Assembly: GCF_018343615.1 (NCBI RefSeq)
Contig: NZ_JAGYPI010000001.1
Coordinates: forward strand, 1,258,960 to 1,322,959
Direction of reading: 5' to 3'
Origin: Bacillus sp. FJAT-49736
GTDB taxonomy: Bacteria; Bacillota; Bacilli; Bacillales; Bacillaceae_C
Length of the DNA stretch: 64,000 nt
This document shows positions 8,047 to 16,154 of this stretch, piece by piece (the first letter of the stretch is position 1; each line of letters starts with the position of its first letter). Below the pieces are notes generated by a model. It saw nothing but the letters and a program-made list of their open reading frames with translations. It did no database searches and was not told the origin of the DNA. The translations under genes were made by a program, and so were the position numbers.

Positions 8047-8526
8047 TTGAGTATTTATTCGCATTCTGCTCGGTTAATCAATGGGGAAGAGAAAAGTATG
8101 TCTGATTACAAAGGAAAGGTTATATTAATTGTAAATACCGCCAGCAAGTGTGGATTTACAAAGCAATTCGCAGAGTTACAGCAGCTATTTGAAAAATACT
8201 CTGAAAGAGGATTTATGATATTAGGGTTTCCATGTAATCAATTTGGGAATCAAGATCCTGGAAGCAATGAAGAAATTGCAGAATTCTGTTCCTTACAATA
8301 TGATGTTTCCTTTCCAATGTTCGAAAAAATCGATGTAAATGGGGAAAATGCCCATCCAATTTTTCAATATTTAAAATCTCATGCTTCAGGTTTGTTAGGT
8401 ACTAAAAATATCAAATGGAATTTTACAAAGTTTTTGATTAATCGCGATGGAGAGGTCGTTGGCAGATATGCACCAAATATGAGTCCAATAAAAATGGAAA
8501 AGGATATTGAATCGTATTTGGCTTAG
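8047..8526 (+). CDS. bsaA: Glutathione-peroxidase-family thiol peroxidase
   Basis: 159 residues from a TTG at 8047 with GGGAGG eight bases upstream. An in-frame ATG at 8020 would add nine residues, but the start MSIYSHSARL aligns with B. subtilis BsaA. Peroxidatic Cys35 (NTASKCGF), the GFPCNQFG motif near 60-67 and Trp124-Asn125 (WNFTKF) give the conserved catalytic set. It reduces hydroperoxides; bacterial members usually take electrons from thioredoxin rather than glutathione. The peroxidatic residue is Cys, not selenocysteine, despite a Sec pathway elsewhere in the window. Confidence 0.88.
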   Translation: MSIYSHSARLINGEEKSMSDYKGKVILIVNTASKCGFTKQFAELQQLFEKYSERGFMILGFPCNQFGNQDPGSNEEIAEFCSLQYDVSFPMFEKIDVNGENAHPIFQYLKSHASGLLGTKNIKWNFTKFLINRDGEVVGRYAPNMSPIKMEKDIESYLA

Positions 8527-8628
8527 AAGTACCTAAGTATTACGAATTGTGTTTCTATTTATCTATTAGGATTATAATGTTATGATAGAAAACGTTGTAT
8601 GATTATAGACTAATAGAGGAAGATGAAT

Positions 8629-9468
8629 ATGACATTAACACAAAAAATCGCTTTCTTAGGTGCAGGTCCTATGGCTGAAGCCATAATTTCAGGATTAATT
8701 AATACGGAAATCATCCCAGCACATCATATATATGTCCAAAATCAGCATAATAAATCAAGGCTGATGGAGTTAAATAAAAAGTATCATATTCATATTGACC
8801 CTGTTGATATAGGAAATATGGATATTATTGTATTGGCAATGCAACCGAAGCATATTAAGGAGGCATTAGACTCCATAAAAAGTAAACTATCGGAAAAACA
8901 AATAGTTATATCTGTTGTTACAAGTGTAACAACTATGTTTATGGAGAACTACCTTAACAAAAAAACCCAGCTTATTAGAGTTATGCCGAATACCTCTAGT
9001 ATGGTGGGAGAATCTGCAACTGCATTATCTTCGGGAAAATATACTTCTAAGGAATCTATTGCTTTGGCTACGGAAATCTTTAGAGGGATCGGTGAAGTAT
9101 ATCAAATAGAAGAAAAACATATGGATCTTTTTACTGGTATTGCAGGAAGTGCGCCTGCATACTTTTATGCGTTGATGGAAGAAATGGAGAAATTTTCGAT
9201 TCAAAGCGGACTACCTAAAACAATGGTGCGCTCCATTATTGCTCAAACCGTTTTGGGTTCTGCAAAAATGGCGCTAGCGCAGGAAGAATCGTTTACAGAG
9301 CTTATCCAAAATGTTGCAGCGCCAAATGGACCAACTGCAAAAGGCTTACAAGCTCTACAAATTTATGGAGGCAATAAGGCTATAGTCGAGGCTGTAAAAG
9401 CAACTACTGAAAGATCAAAAGAAATGGGCAGTCCTTTCGCAGAGGATAGTATGTTGAAATTGAAATAA
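8629..9468 (+). CDS. proC: Pyrroline-5-carboxylate reductase
   Basis: 279 residues from ATG 8629, which is eight bases after AGAGGA; ATG 8623 is too close. The N-terminal Rossmann motif is FLGAGPMAEAII (residues 9-20). VMPNTSSMVGESATAL and the C-terminal NVAAPNGPTAKGLQAL are P5CR hallmarks. It performs the last step of proline synthesis, P5C plus NAD(P)H to L-proline, in the cytoplasm. Bacilli carry several paralogues (ProG, ProH, ProI); which one this is cannot be fixed here. Monocistronic. Confidence 0.9.
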   Translation: MTLTQKIAFLGAGPMAEAIISGLINTEIIPAHHIYVQNQHNKSRLMELNKKYHIHIDPVDIGNMDIIVLAMQPKHIKEALDSIKSKLSEKQIVISVVTSVTTMFMENYLNKKTQLIRVMPNTSSMVGESATALSSGKYTSKESIALATEIFRGIGEVYQIEEKHMDLFTGIAGSAPAYFYALMEEMEKFSIQSGLPKTMVRSIIAQTVLGSAKMALAQEESFTELIQNVAAPNGPTAKGLQALQIYGGNKAIVEAVKATTERSKEMGSPFAEDSMLKLK

Positions 9469-9509
9469 TTCTGCTATTCGTTCATTAATCCCCGAATTTG
9501 AGGTGGATG

Positions 9510-9810
9510 CCGCTATATAGAAGATAATTCCACCAAAATCGAGGATTATTCCACCAATATCGAGGATTATTCCATCAATATCCAGGATTATTCCGCCAAT
9601 ATCTAGGATTATTCCGCCAATATCGAGGATAATTCCGCCAATATCCAGGATAATTCCGCCAATATCCAGGATTATTCCGCCAATATCAAGGATAATTCCG
9701 CCTATATCAAGGATAATTCCGCCAATATCCAGGATTATTCCGGCAATATCAAGGATAATTCCGCCAATATCGAGGATAATTCCGCAAATATCCAGGATAA
9801 TCCCGCCAAA
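9510..9810. repeat. 21-bp minisatellite, 13 complete units
   Basis: Unit consensus CCGCCAATATCSAGGATWATT. Thirteen consecutive full units run without a length error from 9530 to 9802, with a degenerate unit at 9510-9529 and a partial unit at 9803-9810. The first units use CCACC or CCATC, the later ones CCGCC, so the array shows internal drift from one end. It fills the convergent gap between proC and mntH. One frame of each strand is partly open, but stops interrupt and no ribosome binding site exists. Confidence 0.95.
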
Positions 9811-9811
9811 T

Positions 9812-9848
9812 AAAAAAGTTGTGATGCAAACGTCATCACAACTTTTTT
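9812..9848. terminator. Strong bidirectional terminator
   Basis: A perfect 15-bp stem, AAAAAAGTTGTGATG (9812-9826) with CATCACAACTTTTTT (9834-9848), loop 7. It overlaps the mntH stop codon and ends both proC/minisatellite and mntH transcripts. Confidence 0.9.
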
Positions 9849-11142
9849 AATGAAAAACTGTTTCAAACAATAGAAAGATATTCAACACTACAACCAAACC
9901 TGCTACAATCCAGCCGATTATAGTGGTTATCCGATGATTGACCAAAGCCCCCATGATTTTTTTATTACTTGTAAAAATAATCAATGGAATAAGGGCAAAG
10001 GCAATACCAAACGAAAGTATTACTTGGCTTATTACTAAGGCACTTGTTGGATTAATTCCAATAATTATGATGAGCAGAGGCGGTATCATCGTAATGGCTC
10101 TACGCAAGTAAAGATTAATATGCCTATTGATAAAACCTTGCATTACAACATCGCCTGACATAGTTCCTACGGATGAACTTGAAAGTCCAGCAATGAGAAG
10201 TCCAAGACCAAAGGAAATGGATGCAACTGGACCTACATAATGACGAAACTGGTCATAAGCAACTTGCAAATCCTCCACTACTAATCCGTGTTTGTGAAAG
10301 AGAGCAGCTGATACGACAAGCATACTCATATTAATGGCACCTGCGATAATCATAGCGATAATTATATCGAAAAATTCAAATTTAAAAATTTGTTTTTTCT
10401 CTCTGTCATTTTTCCCAACAATACGATTTTGTGTTAGGGAAGAATGAAGATAAATTGCATGAGGCATAACAGTTGCTCCCAAAATACCAGCGGCCAACAA
10501 TATACTGTCTACGCCCTGAAACTTCGGTATAAATAATCCTTGTGTCATCGCCCCAACGTCTGGTTTAGCTAAAAAGGTCTGTAAAGCAAATGCGAGTACA
10601 ACCATTAGAACCATAGCGGCAATCCCTGCTTCCAAGGATCGGTAGCCTCTGCGCTGAAGCTCCAAAATGGCAAATGAACCAGCTGCCGTAATGAATGCTG
10701 CAGGTATCATTGGAATATTAAACAATAGGTAAAGTCCCAATGCCGCACCAATAAATTCAGCTAAATCAGTAGCAATAATGACAAGCTCACTTTGAATCCA
10801 TAAGAATATGGATACTCTTTTTGGAAGTCTTTCGCGTGCAATTTCCGGAAGATTTTTCTGTGTTGCTATACCTAATTTTGCCGAAAGTGATTGTATGAGA
10901 ACTGCCATTAAATTCGATACGGCAATCACCCAAAGTAAAAGATAACCGTATTTTGATCCGGCCGTAATATTCGTAGCGAAGTTACCCGGATCGATATAAG
11001 CAACTGCCGCAATAAAGGCAGGTCCTAAAAAAGGCAATATTCTTTTAATTCCTGATACTTCACCTCGTAGCACTGCTCTTGCTTTTGAAGTGGTATTATT
11101 TGTTTTTGGTATATATTTACGTGGTAATGTTTTATCGCTCAA
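9847..11142 (-). CDS. mntH: Nramp-family manganese/divalent metal transporter
   Basis: 431 residues from a TTG start with GGAGG eight bases upstream. The Nramp metal-site motifs are present: DPGN at residues 51-54 (YIDPGNFATN) in the first helix and MPH (GATVMPHAIYLHSSL) in helix 6. About eleven membrane helices are expected. It imports Mn(II), with protons, across the cytoplasmic membrane. An MntR-like palindrome lies about 45 bases upstream, so repression by MntR when manganese is plentiful is likely. Bordered by the minisatellite downstream. Confidence 0.92.
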   Translation of the reverse strand: MSDKTLPRKYIPKTNNTTSKARAVLRGEVSGIKRILPFLGPAFIAAVAYIDPGNFATNITAGSKYGYLLLWVIAVSNLMAVLIQSLSAKLGIATQKNLPEIARERLPKRVSIFLWIQSELVIIATDLAEFIGAALGLYLLFNIPMIPAAFITAAGSFAILELQRRGYRSLEAGIAAMVLMVVLAFALQTFLAKPDVGAMTQGLFIPKFQGVDSILLAAGILGATVMPHAIYLHSSLTQNRIVGKNDREKKQIFKFEFFDIIIAMIIAGAINMSMLVVSAALFHKHGLVVEDLQVAYDQFRHYVGPVASISFGLGLLIAGLSSSSVGTMSGDVVMQGFINRHINLYLRRAITMIPPLLIIIIGINPTSALVISQVILSFGIAFALIPLIIFTSNKKIMGALVNHRITTIIGWIVAGLVVVLNIFLLFETVFH

Positions 11143-11185
11143 TTTTTGTTTCCTCCCTACTTAAAAGTGAACCTTTAACAAAAAA

Positions 11186-11201
11186 GTTTCCTTAGGGAAA
11201 G
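11186..11201 (-). promoter_or_regulatory. MntR-like operator of mntH
   Basis: AGTTTCCTTAGGGAAA is a near-palindrome (TTTCC-N4-GGAAA core) matching the known MntR box shape, TTTGCCTTAAGGAAAC, at most positions. Its place in the mntH upstream region supports the assignment. The regulator itself is not in the window. Confidence 0.65.
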
Positions 11202-11436
11202 ATTAGGTATATTTACATTGTATTCATGGAATTCAAAAATGTAAACTATTTTTACTTGTTTTTTAGATATAAAGTTTATAAGGTTTTGTAGAGGTTTGTT
11301 TCATTTCTTTTCTTAATTAAATCATGCCCAATTTGAGGCAAGTTCACTTGAACCTGATATTATTTTTATTTTTTGGAAAAGTGCTATACTTAAGGTATTT
11401 AGAAAGCAATTATACTTTTCAAAAAGAGGTGAGACG

Positions 11437-11868
11437 ATGGAAAAAACGAATAAAACTGGGGTTACCTTTAATGTTCAGCCCTTTACAATTGAAAGAGGAA
11501 AAATAAAGGAATTTGCATTGGCGATTGGTGATAAAAATGAGATCTACTATGATGTGAAATCAGCAAGAGAGCAGGGCTTTCGTGATATTCCTATTCCGCC
11601 TACTTTTCCGACAGTAATAGAGATGTGGAGTGGCTTAAGTTTTGAAACATTAATAAAAGAACTAGAGCTAGATCCCTTGAAGGTGTTACATGGGGAACAG
11701 GAATATGAATATTTGGAGGATATTTGCGCCGGAGATGAAATTAGCTGTGTGGCAAAAGTCATTTCCCATACAGAAAAAAGAAGAATGAATTTCATCACCA
11801 TTGAGAACCGGTTTTTCCGTAATGACAATCTTGTATTAATAGCACGATCCAATATTATTGAAAGATAA
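11437..11868 (+). CDS. MaoC N-terminal-type dehydratase (hotdog fold), subunit A
   Basis: 143 residues, ribosome binding site AAGAGGTGAG. The sequence resembles the FAS1-type/MaoC N-terminal dehydratase domain: TIERGKIKEFALAIGDKN, then DIPIPPTFPTVIEMWSG. It lacks the full catalytic Asp/His set, as usual for the non-catalytic partner. It lies 13 bases before a catalytic MaoC protein, so the two likely form a heterodimeric (R)-3-hydroxyacyl dehydratase like mycobacterial HadAB. The acyl substrate is unknown. Confidence 0.75.
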   Translation: MEKTNKTGVTFNVQPFTIERGKIKEFALAIGDKNEIYYDVKSAREQGFRDIPIPPTFPTVIEMWSGLSFETLIKELELDPLKVLHGEQEYEYLEDICAGDEISCVAKVISHTEKRRMNFITIENRFFRNDNLVLIARSNIIER

Positions 11869-11881
11869 GGGAGTGTGGAAA

Positions 11882-12268
11882 ATGAGCGAATTAGAAACGG
11901 TTCAAAAAGATAGGATTACCCATACTCAGCTCGTACGTTATGCTGGTGCTTCCGGAGATTTCAACCCAATACATACAGTCGTACCAATTGGAGAAAAAGC
12001 AGGCTTAGGTGGTGTTATAGCACATGGAATGTTAGTAATGGGAATGGCGGGCGAAGCATTGACAACATGGTTTCCAAGACAACATGTAAGAAACTTTAAA
12101 GTTCGTTTCTCCGCTATGACTAGACCAGGAGAAAAGCTGACGATTGTAGGAACCATTGAAGAGGAAAAAATGGTGAATGAGGAAGAGCGTCTTACTGGAA
12201 AAATATTTGTAAAAAATGAAGATGGTGAGGTAAAACTCAAAGGACGATTTGAAGTTATAAAGCCTTAA
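11882..12268 (+). CDS. MaoC-like (R)-specific enoyl-CoA hydratase/dehydratase, subunit B
   Basis: 128 residues from ATG 11882, which has AAGGGAGTG upstream. The hydratase-2 motif YAGASGDFNPIHTVVPIGEK holds the catalytic Asp and His, and GGVIAHGMLVMGMAGEAL is the second conserved block. It adds water to, or removes it from, trans-2-enoyl thioesters. It forms a two-gene unit with the preceding MaoC-N protein. No ketoacyl reductase or synthase is adjacent, so the pathway is open. Confidence 0.8.
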   Translation: MSELETVQKDRITHTQLVRYAGASGDFNPIHTVVPIGEKAGLGGVIAHGMLVMGMAGEALTTWFPRQHVRNFKVRFSAMTRPGEKLTIVGTIEEEKMVNEEERLTGKIFVKNEDGEVKLKGRFEVIKP

Positions 12269-12371
12269 TTATTAATTAGATATCTCCTTTGAGAAACTGG
12301 CTCTGTACAATATTTTTGACTTTGATTTCAAAAGAATAGTATCATTTTTATGCATGAGTATGGTTTCATAA

Positions 12372-12531
12372 GGCTGTTTTCGTAAAGATTGTTGTTTTTC
12401 GTACATTGTTCATAATCCTAATATTTTCTAAGCTCGGGGCATTATTCTTAAGAATGCTATTCTTTCGTTTCCGAGAGTTAGGTCATTTCAGGATTTTCGT
12501 TTGAAATGCGACAAAGTTTAAGAGAAGAGCC
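12372..12531 (+). mobile_element. MITE-like element, copy B (160 bp)
   Basis: Full copy with GGCTGTTTTCG and GAAGAGCC ends. The flanking 8-mers TTTCATAA and TTACATAA agree at 7 of 8 positions. Its right end is only about eight bases from the AAAGGAGAG ribosome binding site of the flavin reductase gene, so any promoter lies in or before it. Confidence 0.82.
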
Positions 12532-12555
12532 TTACATAAAGGAGAGAAAGTTCAA

Positions 12556-13023
12556 ATGGATCAAAGAGATTTTCGTAATGCGATGGGTAATTTTGCAACT
12601 GGTATTACCGTTGTTACAACAGAAATGGATGGCAAGATAGAAGGTATGACAGTCAATGCATTTATGTCTGTGTCACTAGACCCAATGCTTGTAGTAGTTT
12701 CTGTCGATAAGCAAGCCCCTATGTATGATATCCTCCAGCAAACAAAAAAGTACGCAGTAAGCATATTGAGGGAGGACCAGGAAGACCTGTCGATGATATT
12801 TGCCGATCAAATTCCAGGAAAAGATGTGGTGGAATTTGACCGGCTCGATGGTCAGCCAGTTCTAACAAATGCAATAACAACAGTTGCATGCGAGGTTCAA
12901 GATATGGTAAAAGCAGGCGATCATATGCTATTTATCGGTAAAGTAACAGACATTTCTATACAGGAAGGGAATCCTCTTCTTTATTTCGGAGGAAAATATC
13001 ATCATGTAAAGAACATCGATTAG
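12556..13023 (+). CDS. Flavin reductase-like domain protein
   Basis: 155 residues, start ATG 12556 after AAAGGAGAG. The FMN-binding split-barrel of HpaC-type flavin reductases is seen: FRNAMGNFATGITVVTTEMD at residues 5-24, TVNAFMSVSLDPMLVVVSVD near 37-56, and a final GKYHHV. It probably reduces free FMN or FAD with NAD(P)H for a partner monooxygenase, or acts on a small aromatic. No monooxygenase is adjacent. It abuts MITE copy B upstream and a terminator overlapping its stop. Confidence 0.82.
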   Translation: MDQRDFRNAMGNFATGITVVTTEMDGKIEGMTVNAFMSVSLDPMLVVVSVDKQAPMYDILQQTKKYAVSILREDQEDLSMIFADQIPGKDVVEFDRLDGQPVLTNAITTVACEVQDMVKAGDHMLFIGKVTDISIQEGNPLLYFGGKYHHVKNID

Positions 13024-13036
13024 GATGTTCTTTTTT
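13008..13036 (+). terminator. Rho-independent terminator overlapping the flavin reductase stop
   Basis: AAAGAACATC (13008-13017) pairs with GATGTTCTTT (13024-13033); the stop codon sits in the 6-base loop and a T-run follows. Confidence 0.85.
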
Positions 13037-13191
13037 AATATGAAATACAAGAACATCCGTTCTTCCTCCTTGAGACGGAGATAAAATCAAGCAAAAATAG
13101 GAGGATTTTGTTACTTAATCCTATATAATAGTTATAAGGTTTAAAATATACTGAATTTTTGGACCTTGATTACAATTGCAGGGGGTATTTT

Positions 13192-14580
13192 ATGCTTAGT
13201 CAATCAGTAGTTCAAGATGTGCTCAACGAGGCCTTATCAACTGGCGGAGATTTTTCGGAAATATTTGTGGAGGATAGGTATTCCAATTCTATTTATTTGC
13301 AATCAGGCAGAATCGAAAAAAGCATATCTGGACGCGATTACGGAGTTGGAATTCGTGTTTTTAAAGGCTTGCAGAGTGTATACGCCTATACAACTGATTT
13401 CTCCAAGGATGGATTATTGAAGGCAGCAAGGAATGCAGCGCAAGCAATTAAAGGCGATGTACATATTTTGGCTAATCCATTAGAAAAAGCTACGTATCCT
13501 ATAGTGAATCCGATTATTCAGTATCCATCAGAAGTAGAGAAATCAAGAAAAGTAGATGTAATGAAAAAAGCATATGAAATCGCGAAAAACTATCACTCTA
13601 GCATTTCACAAGTAACTGTCCGTTATTTAGATGAGGAACAAAATGTTCTCATTGCGAATTCAGAAGGGAAATTTGTTCGTGATAAACGAGTAAGAGGCAG
13701 ACTTGCAATTCAATCAATTGCAGCACGCGGGAATCAAATGGAATCTGGCTTTTATGGACCCGGAGCATCTCAAGGCTTTGAGTTTTATGAGAATTTAAAT
13801 TTAGATCATTATGCTGGCGAGGCATCAAGAATAGCGGTTACAATGCTGGATGCTGCTCCATGCCCAAGTGGAAAATTCCCGGTCATAATTGATAATGAAT
13901 TTGGAGGAGTCATTTTCCATGAAGCATGCGGCCATGGGTTAGAGGCTGCGGCTGTTGCTAAGGATAATTCTGTATTTGCGAACAGGATTGGGGAAAAGGT
14001 AGCTTCGGACATCGTAACGTATATTGATGATGGAACTCTAGCAAATGAATGGGGCTCCATTAATATTGATGATGAAGGAGAATTGGCTAGAAAAAATGTA
14101 TTAATCGAAAATGGAATTCTGAAAGGTTATTTGATTGATAAATTCAATGCCAGAAGAATGGGTATGGAATCGACTGGATCAGGAAGAAGGGAATCCTTCC
14201 GCTTTGCACCTACTTCCAGAATGACAAATACCTTTATTGCTCCTGGAAAATCGACTCCGGATGAAATTATTGCGAATACGGAGCATGGAATTTATGCGAA
14301 ATATATGGGCGGAGGACAAGTAAGCCCTGCAACCGGAGATTACAATTTTGCCATAATGGAAGCATATGAGGTCAAAAACGGAAAGCTTGGGAAAGCACTT
14401 AAAGGAGCTACTTTGATCGGTAATGGACCAAAAACATTGCAGTTGGTTGACATGGTTGGAAATGAACTTGCACATGGGGCAGGAATGTGCGGTGCATCCA
14501 GCGGAAGCATTCCAGTTAACGTAGGACAGCCGATGGTTCGTGTTAGTGAAATCACAGTTGGCGGAAGCAAGGGGGAGTAA
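13192..14580 (+). CDS. tldD: TldD family metalloprotease subunit
   Basis: 462 residues from ATG 13192, which has CAGGGGGT upstream; an upstream in-frame start lacks a site. The zinc motif HExxxH is present as HEACGH at residues 243-248. The N-terminal LQSGRIEKSISGRDYGVGIRV split around residue 40 and the Gly-rich C-terminus are family features. TldD with TldE forms a heterodimer that degrades unfolded peptides and trims leader peptides of some ribosomal peptides such as microcins. It is followed after four bases by tldE. No peptide precursor gene was seen nearby. Confidence 0.92.
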   Translation: MLSQSVVQDVLNEALSTGGDFSEIFVEDRYSNSIYLQSGRIEKSISGRDYGVGIRVFKGLQSVYAYTTDFSKDGLLKAARNAAQAIKGDVHILANPLEKATYPIVNPIIQYPSEVEKSRKVDVMKKAYEIAKNYHSSISQVTVRYLDEEQNVLIANSEGKFVRDKRVRGRLAIQSIAARGNQMESGFYGPGASQGFEFYENLNLDHYAGEASRIAVTMLDAAPCPSGKFPVIIDNEFGGVIFHEACGHGLEAAAVAKDNSVFANRIGEKVASDIVTYIDDGTLANEWGSINIDDEGELARKNVLIENGILKGYLIDKFNARRMGMESTGSGRRESFRFAPTSRMTNTFIAPGKSTPDEIIANTEHGIYAKYMGGGQVSPATGDYNFAIMEAYEVKNGKLGKALKGATLIGNGPKTLQLVDMVGNELAHGAGMCGASSGSIPVNVGQPMVRVSEITVGGSKGE

Positions 14581-14584
14581 TAGG

Positions 14585-15928
14585 ATGAATCTACAGGATT
14601 TTCAAGCAAAGCTTTTTGATGAGGCGAAACAAGCTGGATTTACAGATGTAGAAGTCTATTTCGAAAAAACCGAGGTTTTTGGCTGTCAAATCTTTAAGGG
14701 AGAAATTGACGAATACGAAATTGCGGAAGAAGGCGGTATATCCTTCCGTGGTCTTTATCAAGAAAAAATGGGGTATTCATATGCTGAAAAAATTTCAGAG
14801 GACTCTATTCCCTTTCTAATATACAGTGCAAAAGAAAACTCCCTCGTTATGGAGGATGATGAAACAGAAGAAATATTTGCAGGGAGTGACTCCTATGAAG
14901 AGGCAAATTTCTTTTCAACAGAATTAGATGAAGTATCTATCCCTGAAAAAATTCAATTAATCAAAGATATCGAAAAGGAAATATTGCAATACGATCCGCG
15001 TATTACAGCTACAGATACCTGCAATCTAAAAAGTATGAGTACAACCCGTGCAATATCCAATAGTAAAGGACTTTTCCTGCAGGATAAACAAAATTATTTG
15101 TTTTTTATGATCAATGCTATTGCAAAGGATGGGGAAGAAACCAAAACGGCTTATAAATTTTTCACAACGAAAGATTTTAAATCCTTGGATCCTAAGCAAA
15201 TTGCAAAGGAAGCAGCGGAAGAATCCTTGTCCTTCTTAGGAGCAAAGTCCATCGAGAATAAAGATTACCCGATATTACTGAGAAATGATGCTGCGGCTCA
15301 ATTGCTTGCTACTTTTTCACCTGTTTTTTCAGCAGAGAATACTCAAGCTGGGAAATCATTATTACACAATAAACTGGGAGAAAAAATCGCGAATACAAAT
15401 GTGTCGATTGTTGATAACCCATTATTAGAGACGGGATTAGCTAGCAGAACTTTTGATGGGGAAGGTGTTGCAACTAAAAAATTGGCGGTAGTAGAAGATG
15501 GTGTTCTTAAATCATTGCTTCATAACCAAAAGACGGCAAAGAAGGATGGAACAGTGACAACTGGCCATGCTTCTAAGGAATCGTACAAGAGCGCTTTAGC
15601 TGTCGGCCCATCCAATTTTTATATTCAGCCATCGGCCAAAAGTTTTGAAGAACTTTTGAGTACGATAGAGGAGGGTGTGCTAATTACGGAATTATCCGGT
15701 TTGCATTCTGGAACGAATCAAATTTCAGGAGATTTTTCTGTTGCCGCAAATGGGTATTATATAAAAAATGGAAAAGTAGAAACACCAGTCAATTTAATGA
15801 CCATCGCAGGTAATTTTTATGATTTACTGAATAATATTGAAGAGGTCGGAGCTGATTTAATGTTCCCGTTTTATCATGTCGGCTCTCCAACTGTAAAAAT
15901 TAACTCCTTATCTGTCACGGTAGAATAA
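14585..15928 (+). CDS. tldE: TldE/PmbA family protease partner
   Basis: 447 residues from ATG 14585, with AAGGGGGAG inside the end of tldD. It lacks an HExxxH motif, as expected for the TldE subunit. Recognisable stretches are YFEKTEVFGCQIFKGEIDEY near the start, and LLHNQKTAKKDG and ISGDFSVAANGYYI in the C-terminal half. It forms the protease with TldD; the two genes are translationally close (four-base gap) and share a terminator at 15931. Confidence 0.9.
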   Translation: MNLQDFQAKLFDEAKQAGFTDVEVYFEKTEVFGCQIFKGEIDEYEIAEEGGISFRGLYQEKMGYSYAEKISEDSIPFLIYSAKENSLVMEDDETEEIFAGSDSYEEANFFSTELDEVSIPEKIQLIKDIEKEILQYDPRITATDTCNLKSMSTTRAISNSKGLFLQDKQNYLFFMINAIAKDGEETKTAYKFFTTKDFKSLDPKQIAKEAAEESLSFLGAKSIENKDYPILLRNDAAAQLLATFSPVFSAENTQAGKSLLHNKLGEKIANTNVSIVDNPLLETGLASRTFDGEGVATKKLAVVEDGVLKSLLHNQKTAKKDGTVTTGHASKESYKSALAVGPSNFYIQPSAKSFEELLSTIEEGVLITELSGLHSGTNQISGDFSVAANGYYIKNGKVETPVNLMTIAGNFYDLLNNIEEVGADLMFPFYHVGSPTVKINSLSVTVE

Positions 15929-15930
15929 AA

Positions 15931-15970
15931 AAAATACCAAGGTGGTGTCAGACACTACCTTGGTATTTTT
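15931..15970. terminator. Bidirectional terminator between tldE and the GH18-LysM gene
   Basis: A long stem around ATACCAAGGTGGTGT / ACACTACCTTGGTAT, flanked by A-run and T-run, serving both strands. The GH18-LysM transcript must cross MITE copy C to reach it. Confidence 0.88.
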
Positions 15971-15989
15971 TTAAACTTTTAATTATTCA

Positions 15990-16153
15990 GGCTCTTTTCT
16001 TAAACTTTGTTGCTTTTCAGACAAAAATCTTAATAAAATCATGTTCATGGATTATGAATGAATAACATTCTTAAGAAAAGATGCCCCTAGCTACGACTAT
16101 ATTAGGATATATATAACAATATACGAAAAACAAGAATCTATACGAAAACAACG
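15990..16153 (-). mobile_element. MITE-like element, copy C (164 bp)
   Basis: Reads GGCTCTTTTCTTAAACTTTG inward from 15990. The flanking 8-mers are ATTATTCA (15982-15989) and ATTATTTA (16154-16161), 7 of 8 identical. The right-hand 8-mer contains the last codon and stop of the GH18-LysM gene, so insertion took place at that stop. The element lies between stop and terminator, in the sense direction of that gene. Confidence 0.85.
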
Positions 16154-16154
16154 A

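Noticed and set aside
9530-9802. 21-bp array as a CRISPR or as a coding repeat (NIQDNSA-like heptads)
   Set aside because: Units are directly adjacent with no unique spacers, so not CRISPR. The Asn-Ile-Gln-Asp frame meets a TAG in unit 4 and has no start or ribosome binding site.
11324-11506. 60-codon frame upstream of and overlapping the MaoC-N gene
   Set aside because: Different frame, no ribosome binding site, and it overlaps the credible start at 11437.
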